Source: Maribellus sp. CM-23
Lineage (GTDB): Bacteria; Bacteroidota; Bacteroidia; Bacteroidales; Prolixibacteraceae
Direction: 5' to 3'
DNA length: 64,000 nucleotides
Assembly (NCBI RefSeq): GCF_021354595.1
Contig: NZ_JADWYJ010000004.1
Location: 558,001 to 622,000 of the forward strand
Part shown: positions 41,368 to 49,895 of the stretch, piece after piece
Position numbering within the stretch: the first letter of the stretch is position 1
Layout: every line of letters starts with the position of its first letter
The notes under the pieces: generated by a model
What the model saw: only the letters and a program-made list of their open reading frames with translations
What the model was told of the DNA's origin: nothing
Databases searched by the model: none
Program-made: the position numbers and the translations under genes

Positions 41368-42186
41368 TCTACCAGAATTTCGTTTAGCAAGCCGGAAGTT
41401 CGCTAAATTATTTTTTTAACAGCAAACTTTACCAAGAGTTTTTCTAAAATGAAGGGACAAAATGGTAAAAATGATGTTAAATCAGTGAGACTCTGATTTC
41501 AGGAGCGAAAGTGAACTGAAATTATGAAGTCGAACTGATCCCGATGGCGGTGCATCGGGATCTAATGGGTTCTATTCTCCGCACTTTGGGCGAATAAAAT
41601 AATGATTTTCCGACGTGATACCTCGTCAGCTTGCTGCAAGGAGTTTCATTGCGATAACAGATTTATCCCGTTCAGGTTGCATTGTTGGAAACGCTAATTG
41701 GATTTGGAAAGTATCGAACTTTTTGCTTGAAGATTATGATGCTGTACTGAAGTTTATGAGCGCTGAAATACAAAAAAGAAAGCTAAAATGTATCAGAATT
41801 GGCTAGTGAGTTAAATTGGAGAAGAAAGAGAAAACTAAATCTTCACTATACTGAAGAGGATATCTGATTCTTCAATATCGATCTTGGGCGCTCGGTAATT
41901 TTTGGAGAAGTGGTTTTTATGTGAATTGGGTATGGAAATAAAGATGCAATAAAGAAACAAGTTAAAAATAAAGGGAGAAAAGAGAAGGAAATACGCTCAA
42001 CGTAATTTTGTTTTGCTAAGGATACCTCGTGTATTCATCAACATTTTCCAAACAGTATTTACGATTGTTCAATAAGTATAGCACTTCTGTCGTTTTGGAT
42101 AAAATGATGACTTAAAAGAGTAATCTCATTTTCTGTTTAGCCGCTTATTTTGTTTGCTGCAGCATCAAAATTAAACTCAATAGATT
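41368..42186. other. Gene-poor spacer upstream of the M60 peptidase gene
   Basis: About 820 bp without a convincing complete gene. A perfect hairpin lies at 41537-41562 (listed separately). A short frame at 41615-41806 (63 codons) ends in a protein-like segment, LLEDYDAVLKFMSAEIQKRK, which may be the tail of a decayed gene, but I recognise no family. The right part must hold the promoter for the gene at 42187; no clear TAnnTTTG box stands out next to it. Confidence 0.5.
41537..41562. repeat. Palindromic hairpin GATCCCGATG/CATCGGGATC
   Basis: Ten-base perfect arms (41537-41546 and 41553-41562) around GCGGTG. GATCCCGAT-type palindromes of this sort recur between genes in Bacteroidota and often mark REP-like elements or convergent ends; only one copy was noticed here. 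Confidence 0.6.
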
Positions 42187-45100
42187 ATGAAAAATATTGC
42201 TTACTACCTTCTTTTATTCCTTTTGACGATATGGCTTCCTGCCAAGCCACAAATTCCAACGGTATTAACTGATAATGATTTTTCGACAAAAGACGGAGTT
42301 GTAACCGATTCTCGTAACGGAAAAACCTACGCCTACAAAAAGTATGGTGATGTGCATTGGTTTATGCAAAACCTGAACTGGGATGGTTACAACGGCAGCG
42401 ATGAGCAAACCAAAAACAGCGTTGGAGTGACTGGCCCTTCGGCAGTTAGTAATGACGAGGGACAAAAATACGGAAGGTATTATTCTACGGAAGAAACAAA
42501 AGAAAACATTTGCCCCGAAGGCTGGACCATTCCGGCCAAAAGCGATTGGGCTGATTTGATAGATGCAATCAGCAAAGAATATGAACTGCCCGACCTGAAA
42601 GCCAACAATACCAACTACTGGCTGTTCTGGAAAGCAGCTTATTATATGCGGGGAGGAACAACAGAAGGTGAGAATGCGCTTTGGAAATTTGGCACAAAAG
42701 CAGAAGCAGCAAACCAAGTTCAATTCAACCTGTTACCGTCAGGATGGCTTAATGCCGCCGGTACTGATTTCAACACTGGCACCAACAAAGGATTGGGATA
42801 TTCTACCCTAATGCACATGCAAGGCGCGCAGTTTTACTGGACCGGCACTACAGAAACGGGCAACGACAGCCATGAAAACCTGCGACATACCCAGACCGAA
42901 AAATACGGGAATGTGCGTTGTATTAAATATGCAGGGTTTCCCGATGTTGAGATAAAAACACCTTATCCCACAACTATCGAACTAAAACAAATTAACAGCG
43001 CCGAAAAAGAACGCATACGTTTGGCCCAGGGGCAAAAGAAATACGATGGACAGCCCACCGGTTTTTATTTGTATCCGGGCAAAAAGCTGGTGCTGGATGT
43101 AGAAGAGCTTATCCCGTCAGCAGACGGATATCCTGTGGTTACCATCGGTACTCTTGGGCTGATAAACAATACCCGCACCGAAGTTCGTTTAACCCCCGGG
43201 TTAAACACCATCGAAGGTTCAGCGCACCAGGGCGGTTTGATCTATTTGAGCTATACCACAAGCAAAAAAGAATTTGACCCCGTTGGTAAGGTAAAGGTTA
43301 CTTTTACCGGCGAAAGCGAACAAGTGCGCGCTCCCCGCTATGTATTCGGGGTTACCGGCGAGGATGAGTTTGCCTCCATGCTTGGGAAATACCAAACTCC
43401 GGATGTTGTTTTCCATTCTGATTATGCCCTGGTGGGAGCAACCCGTTCAAACGCTATTGCGATTTCGATGAAAGAAGACAAGAAAAAGTGGATGGAAACG
43501 ATCCATACTTTACTCGAAAAAGAAGATGAAATAAGTGGCCTGGACAACGAAGATGAAAACCCGGTACACCACCGTTTAAAAGCCGGCGAGGTTCGTTACC
43601 TGTTTACCGAAAATGCAAGCTCAAGTCCCCACGCAAGTTCTGCCGGTTACACGGGCTATCCGGCATCGAGCGTTGGCAGGTACCTTACTTACACCGGAAT
43701 ATGGGATCGTTCGTGGATGATGGGACATGAAGTAGGACATCAGCATCAGCAACCGGCGTATCAGATCAATAAATCTACGGAATCAACGGTTAATATTTAC
43801 TCCTATTTTGTAGAGCGGTACATTCAGCACCAAAAAGGAAACCTTTCGTACAACAGAACTACGGCCGAAAGATGGCAACAGGCGCAGAGTACTTACCTGA
43901 GTTTGCCGCTTGAAGAAAGGGTATATGATATGGACGATAGTAGTTTGGAAACGATTACCGGATTTAACCGCGACGAACTGCGTTTTATGCCCTGGGAACA
44001 ACTGTTCCTTATTTTTGGCGACGATTTTTACAAGAAACTGCACCGGGTAACGCGCGAGGAAGGAACAGTTGGTGGTTCGGAAAACGAAAGACGCCGTTAC
44101 CTGATATGGAAAGCGTCAAAAATAAGCGGTTACGACCTTCGCGAATTCTTTAACCAATGGGGAATCAGGCTGACCTCCGACTACGACAAAGGCATACTGA
44201 ATACAAAAACGGAGGAAGCCGTAAAAGCCGGTAAAATGGTTGAATTGCCACATCCGGTAAGTGAAATAATCAAAGTAACGGGGCAGGATTTGCCCGAGTG
44301 GTGTCCACTGCCTTTGATTGGCGAAGCAACACCTGATGACGATTTGGCGCAAAGCGAAGTAGACTGGGTGCAGGCCAGAAAAAAATACTGCGATTATTCG
44401 ACTTCAACCGGAACGATTACCGATACACGCGACGGAAAAACATATTCCTATAAAAAATACGGAGCGCTCGACTGGTTTACCGAAAACCTGAATTATGCCG
44501 ACGAACGTTTCAATAACCCTTCTGACCCCAACATGCCCAAATACGTACTCAGTGTTTATCCTGAAGCCGAAAAAGATCCGGCCGGCGAAGTTTTCGGGAG
44601 AATGTACGTTACTTATGCCATGAGTGAACTGGCAAACAGCTGGTGCCCCGAAGGCTGGCGAGCAGCCACTAGCCAGGATTGGTCGGATTTGTACGAGGCC
44701 GTAAAAGAGGAATATAATTTATCTGAAGACCAGGTCGGTTCGTGTATGGTCTGCGGTGGCGATCAGGATACCGAAACTGACGGGCTTTGGTGGAAAGGAG
44801 CCTTAGGCTCGAAAGGAACCAACGAGTTGAAAAAGCAGGTAGGGTTTAATATATTGCCGGCAGGAGTTTACAACACTACTACTTCGGCTTACGATCAGGG
44901 AGATGAGAAAGGAAATAAAGCCAGTTTCTTTGATCCTTCGTCGGTGTGGTACCACCAGGTATTTAGCGCTTCGTCGTTGTCGATGGTTCGAAAAAACCGC
45001 AATTCACGTCATTATGGTTCCATTCGTTGTGTTCGCGAAGCTGGCGACGTGACCTCTTCTTCGGAGATTAAAACAGGGGCAAACCTGAAGGTGTATCCAA

Positions 45101-45312
45101 ATCCGGTACGTGTAGGTCAGGCTTTTTATGTCGAAAACAGCTCCTTGCCTGAGAATACTACGATTGGGGTTTACAGCCTTACCGGGCAAAAGATCCAGAA
45201 AAAACCAGCCCGGCAATTCAAAGAACAATTGAGTATTGCAACTTCCGGCGTTTACATCATAAAATACGAGTCAGAAAATCAATCAATGCAAACGAAAATT
45301 ATGGTGCGTTAA
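42187..45312 (+). CDS. Secreted M60-like (enhancin/mucinase) metallopeptidase between two FISUMP domains, with T9SS sorting domain
   Basis: A 1041-residue secreted protein with a signal peptide to about residue 20. Domain order: FISUMP domain 1 (about 36-255, GVVTDSRNGKTYAYKKYGDV, NICPEGWTIPAKSDWADLID); an M60-like N-terminal region (about 260-390); the M60 peptidase (about 395-690) with the zinc motif HEVGH at 514-518 and the third ligand Glu532, fitting the M60 rule HExGH-(8-28)-E; FISUMP domain 2 (about 738-950, GTITDTRDGKTYSYKKYGAL, WCPEGWRAATSQDW); and a type IX secretion C-terminal sorting domain (about 965-1041, LKVYPNPVRVGQAF, TSGVYIIKYESE). M60 peptidases cut mucin-type O-glycoproteins. 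This points to protein-bound glycans as the target of the downstream locus. The two FISUMP copies may form one folded jacket around the peptidase or help ligand binding. Confidence 0.87.
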   Translation: MKNIAYYLLLFLLTIWLPAKPQIPTVLTDNDFSTKDGVVTDSRNGKTYAYKKYGDVHWFMQNLNWDGYNGSDEQTKNSVGVTGPSAVSNDEGQKYGRYYSTEETKENICPEGWTIPAKSDWADLIDAISKEYELPDLKANNTNYWLFWKAAYYMRGGTTEGENALWKFGTKAEAANQVQFNLLPSGWLNAAGTDFNTGTNKGLGYSTLMHMQGAQFYWTGTTETGNDSHENLRHTQTEKYGNVRCIKYAGFPDVEIKTPYPTTIELKQINSAEKERIRLAQGQKKYDGQPTGFYLYPGKKLVLDVEELIPSADGYPVVTIGTLGLINNTRTEVRLTPGLNTIEGSAHQGGLIYLSYTTSKKEFDPVGKVKVTFTGESEQVRAPRYVFGVTGEDEFASMLGKYQTPDVVFHSDYALVGATRSNAIAISMKEDKKKWMETIHTLLEKEDEISGLDNEDENPVHHRLKAGEVRYLFTENASSSPHASSAGYTGYPASSVGRYLTYTGIWDRSWMMGHEVGHQHQQPAYQINKSTESTVNIYSYFVERYIQHQKGNLSYNRTTAERWQQAQSTYLSLPLEERVYDMDDSSLETITGFNRDELRFMPWEQLFLIFGDDFYKKLHRVTREEGTVGGSENERRRYLIWKASKISGYDLREFFNQWGIRLTSDYDKGILNTKTEEAVKAGKMVELPHPVSEIIKVTGQDLPEWCPLPLIGEATPDDDLAQSEVDWVQARKKYCDYSTSTGTITDTRDGKTYSYKKYGALDWFTENLNYADERFNNPSDPNMPKYVLSVYPEAEKDPAGEVFGRMYVTYAMSELANSWCPEGWRAATSQDWSDLYEAVKEEYNLSEDQVGSCMVCGGDQDTETDGLWWKGALGSKGTNELKKQVGFNILPAGVYNTTTSAYDQGDEKGNKASFFDPSSVWYHQVFSASSLSMVRKNRNSRHYGSIRCVREAGDVTSSSEIKTGANLKVYPNPVRVGQAFYVENSSLPENTTIGVYSLTGQKIQKKPARQFKEQLSIATSGVYIIKYESENQSMQTKIMVR

Positions 45313-45337
45313 ACCATAAATGATAAAGTAAGCTGAG

Positions 45338-45392
45338 AAAACAGCCAGAAAAAGTGATGAGTTAAGACCTCGTCCTTTGGAGGCTGTTTTTA
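45338..45392 (+). terminator. Hairpin with T-run after the M60 gene
   Basis: The arms AAAACAGCC (45338-45346) and GGCTGTTTT (45382-45390) are perfect over nine bases and are followed by further T. The 35-base loop contains a small CCTC/GAGG stem. Confidence 0.6.
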
Positions 45393-45523
45393 TATTTTAT
45401 CGAAATTTAGAGGTGAATTTTAAAAGCAGAAAAAGAAATCAGTATGTAAGGGGTGCTGTGTTCAGTGCGCTTGTTGAGAGGTCGTAAAAGTAAATGTATT
45501 TGAAAATTGCCGATTATATTGAG

Positions 45524-46459
45524 ATGAAAAATCGTACTATCCGTTTGCTACTTGTGGCCTGTTATTTTCTAATTGGAATTTTTGGCAGTGTAAAAACTGT
45601 TTCTGCTCAGCAGGAGAAACAGTTTCCCAAAATTAGCATTCCGGAGATTATTCCACAAAATGATAAAATAAACTACCTCGCAGCGCACTATTGGGATAAT
45701 TTCAATTTTCAGGACACCGCTTTTCTTGCACACCCAGCGGTGTTGAGCAAGGCACTTGCCAGCTATTTACAGGTATTGTCTATGGCAAACAGTGAGATTT
45801 CCGATGCATCGTGGCATCACTTTCTTGAAAGAATACAAGCCAGCCGGCCCATGTTCAGCTACTTTTCCGCAGGCTTGAAAAGCTACCTGTATCACCCTGA
45901 TTCTCCTTTTCGAAACGAAGATTATTATTTGGCGGTGCTGAATACTCTCATTGCTTCGCCCAAAACCAGCTGGTCAGAGAAGGAAAGGGCGAAACGCGAA
46001 AAACAGTCTTTGCTCAAAAACAAGGTGGGGACCTTGGCTGCCGATGTGGTTTACACACTCGCCTCCGGTAAAACCGGCCGTATATCTGATAGTCTAACCC
46101 CATATACGCTCTTACTTTTTTATAACCCGGGGTGCCATGCCTGCGAAGAAACCCTCGCATTTCTGAAACAATCGCAGGTTATAAATAGTGCTTTGTCTGA
46201 AAAAGAACTAACACTTATTGCCATCTATCCCGATGAAGATGTAAGTACCTGGAGAAATTACTGTGCAAATATACGTGCATCGTGGATTAACGGCTACGAC
46301 AAAAATACCCGGATACTGAAAGAAGAGCTTTTCGATCTGCGTGCCATCCCATCACTTTATCTTCTGGATGCGAACAAAACGGTGTTGCTAAAAGATGCAC
46401 CGGCTTCCGTTATAGAAGTCTTTCTGAACAATCACAAATTTCTAAACATCGGTTATTAA
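45524..46459 (+). CDS. DUF5106-like / thioredoxin-fold periplasmic protein
   Basis: The start at 45524 (MKNRTIRLLLVACYFLIGIF) gives a signal peptide directly; the frame from 45494 adds ten unneeded residues. The protein has 311 residues. The N-terminal helical part (about 35-165, INYLAAHYWDNFNFQDTAF) resembles DUF5106. The C-terminal part (about 175-305) is a thioredoxin/AhpC-like fold with the active-site-like YNPGCHACEETLAFL (CHAC) and the cis-Pro segment LRAIPSLYLLD. It is a periplasmic thiol protein that may keep disulfides of secreted locus proteins in order. It lies between the peptidase and susC with its own upstream spacer. Confidence 0.78.
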   Translation: MKNRTIRLLLVACYFLIGIFGSVKTVSAQQEKQFPKISIPEIIPQNDKINYLAAHYWDNFNFQDTAFLAHPAVLSKALASYLQVLSMANSEISDASWHHFLERIQASRPMFSYFSAGLKSYLYHPDSPFRNEDYYLAVLNTLIASPKTSWSEKERAKREKQSLLKNKVGTLAADVVYTLASGKTGRISDSLTPYTLLLFYNPGCHACEETLAFLKQSQVINSALSEKELTLIAIYPDEDVSTWRNYCANIRASWINGYDKNTRILKEELFDLRAIPSLYLLDANKTVLLKDAPASVIEVFLNNHKFLNIGY

Positions 46460-46654
46460 AATCGCGACCCCCAAAGCCTCTAAAATATCTCTCCATGTCG
46501 CAATGTGTTGCAAACCTGTGCTTTGAGAGGCAAGGTGTGAGTACATGAGTAAGGAGAGTAAAACAAATCACAATTTGAGTAAATCGAAAAAATGCCCCTG
46601 AACTAATATTGCAGCAATCATATGCATTATTAATTTACTAAACATTGTTATGAC

Positions 46655-49600
46655 ATGAAAAAACCTAACGAGATCTTTTTGGAGAAGTTCTTAACTCCAA
46701 AACAGACGTCTGCTATTCTATTCTTTTTATTGGTTTCGCTGACGCTGTTTTCGCAGGCTCAGGGAGTAAGTGGTTTGGTGAAAGACAAAAACAACGAACC
46801 GCTTATCGGAGCTAACGTGATTATCCAGGGGACAACCATCGGAACGGTAACCAATATCGATGGCAAGTTTTCGCTGGAGCAGGTTGCTTCTGACGCAACA
46901 CTTGAATTTTCGTTGATTGGCTACCTAAAACAAACTGTAGAGGTAAATGGAAGAACTTCCATCACAGTTACGCTTGAAGATGATGTACAAAACATCGAAG
47001 AAGTGGTAGTGGTGGGTTTTGGTACCCAGAAGAAAGTAAACGTAACCGGTGCTGTGAGCAGTGTTACCGCCGAAACTTTCGAGAACAAACCGGTTGCCAA
47101 CATTGGCCAGGCGCTGCAAGGGGTTGTACCTAACCTGAATGTGAACATCAGCAATGGTTCTCCCAATGCAACTCCTTCGTTTAACATCAGGGGAGGAACA
47201 TCCATGACTTACAGTGATGGAAAATATGTGGTAACCTCAGGCTCTCCGCTTATTCTGGTGGATGGTATTGAGATGACAGCTTCGCTGCTCAATCAGATGA
47301 ATCCCAACGATATTGAAAGCATGAGTGTTATTAAGGATGCTTCGGCTGCTGCCATTTATGGTACAAAAGCTACGTTTGGGGTGATTCTGATTACCACCAA
47401 AACCGGTAAATTTAACCAGGACGGAAAAATCAACTACAGCTACGATATTTCCTGGGACACTCCGTCGGCGATGCCCGACATTCTTGATTCGTACACCATT
47501 CAAAAAGCAGGAATGGACAAAACGGTATGGACAGGCGGTTCGGTTGGCGATGCCGATTTGAAAAAACTGGAAGCCATGCAAAAGTACCTTGACAATCCAA
47601 TCCCCGAAAATGCTTATTACATGGACGGGAATTCGATTATATGGGTGGGGAATATGAATCCCTACAAAACCGTTGTCAGGAATTGGACACCCACTAAAAA
47701 ACACAACCTGAGTTTTACCGATGGTACCGACAGGATTTCTTACTACGTGTCACTCGGATACCAGAACCAGGAAGGAATGTACAGCATTAATACCGATGAA
47801 TATAAGCGCTACAATGCAAGTGCACGTGTGAATGCAAAAATTAAAAAGTGGTTTAATGTTGAAGCAAAATTCAATTACAATAAAACCAGCTACGATGCTC
47901 CTTACCTGGTTGGTGGCAAAGGAAACCTGTGGGGGGCGATGCGCAACGAAACAGGCAAAAATATAAACATGCCGATAAAGACCGGGCCAAACGATCCTAT
48001 TCCCGGAGCTTATACCGATAATATTCTGGCCTGGTTGACCTACGGTGCCAAAACCAGTTCTATTTCTACGTCAACATCGCTAGCTATTTCGCCCGAGATC
48101 ATTGTGATCCCGAAAACCTTGAAATTAAAAGCTGATTTATCGTACCTGCCACAAACTTCTGTATACAATCGTCATAGTCCGCAACACGAATACATTACCA
48201 TCAGCTGGACAAATCCGGTTTCTGAACAATCAGAGGCTCAGGACAACAGGGCCCGTTTAACGAGAAGTTCAGTTGACACTTACCTGTTAAATACTTACGC
48301 TGATTTTAACAAGACATTTGCAGGGGTTCACAATGTTTCGGTAATCGCTGGTTTTAGCCAGGAAAGTGTTACTTACGGATCATTGACCGGTAACATGAGA
48401 GGCTTGTTCTCTCCCGACATTCAAAATCCGGATGCAGCCGAAGACATTACACTTCATACGCTTGAAACCGGGGCTCAGAAACGTACAGGCCGTGCGGTTT
48501 TTGGCCGTGTTAGTTATAACTATAAAGAGCGCTACCTGGTGGAAATGAATGGCCGCTACGATGGTAGCTCGCGTTTTACGCCTAACGAGCGTTATTTCTT
48601 CTTCCCTTCTTTCTCTCTGGGATGGCGTATTACCGAGGAAGCTTTTATGGCCGGTACCAAGAACTGGCTTACCAACCTGAAAGTAAGAGCTTCGTGGGGT
48701 AAGTTAGGTAGCCAGCCGGGCAGTTACTATCCTTACCAGGCAACGATGGACTCGGGCAGTGCAGGCATGATCATCGATGGCGTGTACGTATCAACGGTTA
48801 ATGCTCCGGGGCTGGTAGCTCCAACCTTAACATGGGAAAAAGCTGCTACAACCAACTTTGGTCTCGATGCCGGATTTATTGACAACAAACTGAATATGAA
48901 CCTGGATATTTTTGAGCGCAAAACCACAGATATCCTGACCAATGGTAACGTAGCTTATCCTTCGGTACTTGGTGCCAGTGCGCCACTCGAAAACTCGGGA
49001 GCCATTAAAGCCTACGGATGGGAATTGGCTCTTAAATGGAACGAACAGCTGAAAAACGGCCTGCGCTACGGAGTAGAACTGTCGGTATACGATTCCAGAA
49101 CGAAAGTGGAACACTATGCAGCCAATCCGAGTATGAACATCAGCTACCTGTACGACGGAGCCTACACAGGTGCGATCTGGGGCTATACAACAGGTGGTAT
49201 TTTACAGGAAGAAGACCTGGTAAAAAAAGAATCGGGAACCGGCTATATTTTTAACGGCCCTTACCACACCGGAAACCTTTATCCCGGGTACACCTGGTAC
49301 CGCGATATTAACGGCGATGGTAAGATCAGCGGAGGAAATTCAACGGTTGAAGATTCAGGTGACCTTAGCATCATTGGGAACAGTACTCCACGTTACCGCT
49401 ACAGTGCAACAGGTAATGTTGCCTACAAGGGACTTGATTTCAGCGTATTCTTTCAGGGTGTAGCTAAACGCGATATCTGGACCGGAAGTTCAGCTTACTG
49501 GGGCGGTGGCGCCGGTTCGCAATGGATGTACGACCGTTCGTGGACACCCGAACGCACCGATGCCAAATTCCCGATGTACACCTCAGGAGTGAGCACACAA

Positions 49601-49831
49601 ACTGCCTACTTGCTTAACGGCGCTTATTTGCGGTTAAAACAAGTGATGCTGGGATACACTTTGCCACAGGAATTAACCAAGAAAGTAGGTGTTGACAGGT
49701 TACGTTTCCACGTTGCCGGTTACAACCTGTTTGAGATTACAGATATCCCGGGTGTTTTTGATCCCGATCAGATCTCCGATGCTTATCCGGCCAAAAGAAC
49801 GGTATCATTTGGAGTACAGGTGGGCTTCTAA
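46655..49831 (+). CDS. SusC/RagA-family TonB-linked outer membrane protein
   Basis: A 1058-residue outer-membrane importer. Long N-terminus with signal-peptide core ILFFLLVSLTLFSQAQ (cleavage near residue 35). Carboxypeptidase-D regulatory-like domain (about 38-120, VSGLVKDKNNEPLIGANVII); plug (about 125-245, VVVVGFGTQKKVNVTGAVSS and SVIKDASAAAIYGTKATFGV); barrel ending in VQVGF. No STN domain, which fits control by the hybrid two-component system downstream rather than by sigma/FecR. It is not close to the two paralogues of the 12-29 kb island. The SusD gene follows after 64 bp. Confidence 0.95.
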   Translation: MKKPNEIFLEKFLTPKQTSAILFFLLVSLTLFSQAQGVSGLVKDKNNEPLIGANVIIQGTTIGTVTNIDGKFSLEQVASDATLEFSLIGYLKQTVEVNGRTSITVTLEDDVQNIEEVVVVGFGTQKKVNVTGAVSSVTAETFENKPVANIGQALQGVVPNLNVNISNGSPNATPSFNIRGGTSMTYSDGKYVVTSGSPLILVDGIEMTASLLNQMNPNDIESMSVIKDASAAAIYGTKATFGVILITTKTGKFNQDGKINYSYDISWDTPSAMPDILDSYTIQKAGMDKTVWTGGSVGDADLKKLEAMQKYLDNPIPENAYYMDGNSIIWVGNMNPYKTVVRNWTPTKKHNLSFTDGTDRISYYVSLGYQNQEGMYSINTDEYKRYNASARVNAKIKKWFNVEAKFNYNKTSYDAPYLVGGKGNLWGAMRNETGKNINMPIKTGPNDPIPGAYTDNILAWLTYGAKTSSISTSTSLAISPEIIVIPKTLKLKADLSYLPQTSVYNRHSPQHEYITISWTNPVSEQSEAQDNRARLTRSSVDTYLLNTYADFNKTFAGVHNVSVIAGFSQESVTYGSLTGNMRGLFSPDIQNPDAAEDITLHTLETGAQKRTGRAVFGRVSYNYKERYLVEMNGRYDGSSRFTPNERYFFFPSFSLGWRITEEAFMAGTKNWLTNLKVRASWGKLGSQPGSYYPYQATMDSGSAGMIIDGVYVSTVNAPGLVAPTLTWEKAATTNFGLDAGFIDNKLNMNLDIFERKTTDILTNGNVAYPSVLGASAPLENSGAIKAYGWELALKWNEQLKNGLRYGVELSVYDSRTKVEHYAANPSMNISYLYDGAYTGAIWGYTTGGILQEEDLVKKESGTGYIFNGPYHTGNLYPGYTWYRDINGDGKISGGNSTVEDSGDLSIIGNSTPRYRYSATGNVAYKGLDFSVFFQGVAKRDIWTGSSAYWGGGAGSQWMYDRSWTPERTDAKFPMYTSGVSTQTAYLLNGAYLRLKQVMLGYTLPQELTKKVGVDRLRFHVAGYNLFEITDIPGVFDPDQISDAYPAKRTVSFGVQVGF

Positions 49832-49895
49832 CAGGGTTAAATTGAATAACAAATTATATCGGATTCAATTTTCGAATTATTAATAACAAAAAAAG

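Noticed and set aside
41615..41806. 63-codon frame in the spacer before the M60 gene
   Set aside because: Its end looks protein-like but there is no domain, no ribosome-binding or promoter context and no length; kept only as a possible remnant in the spacer entry.
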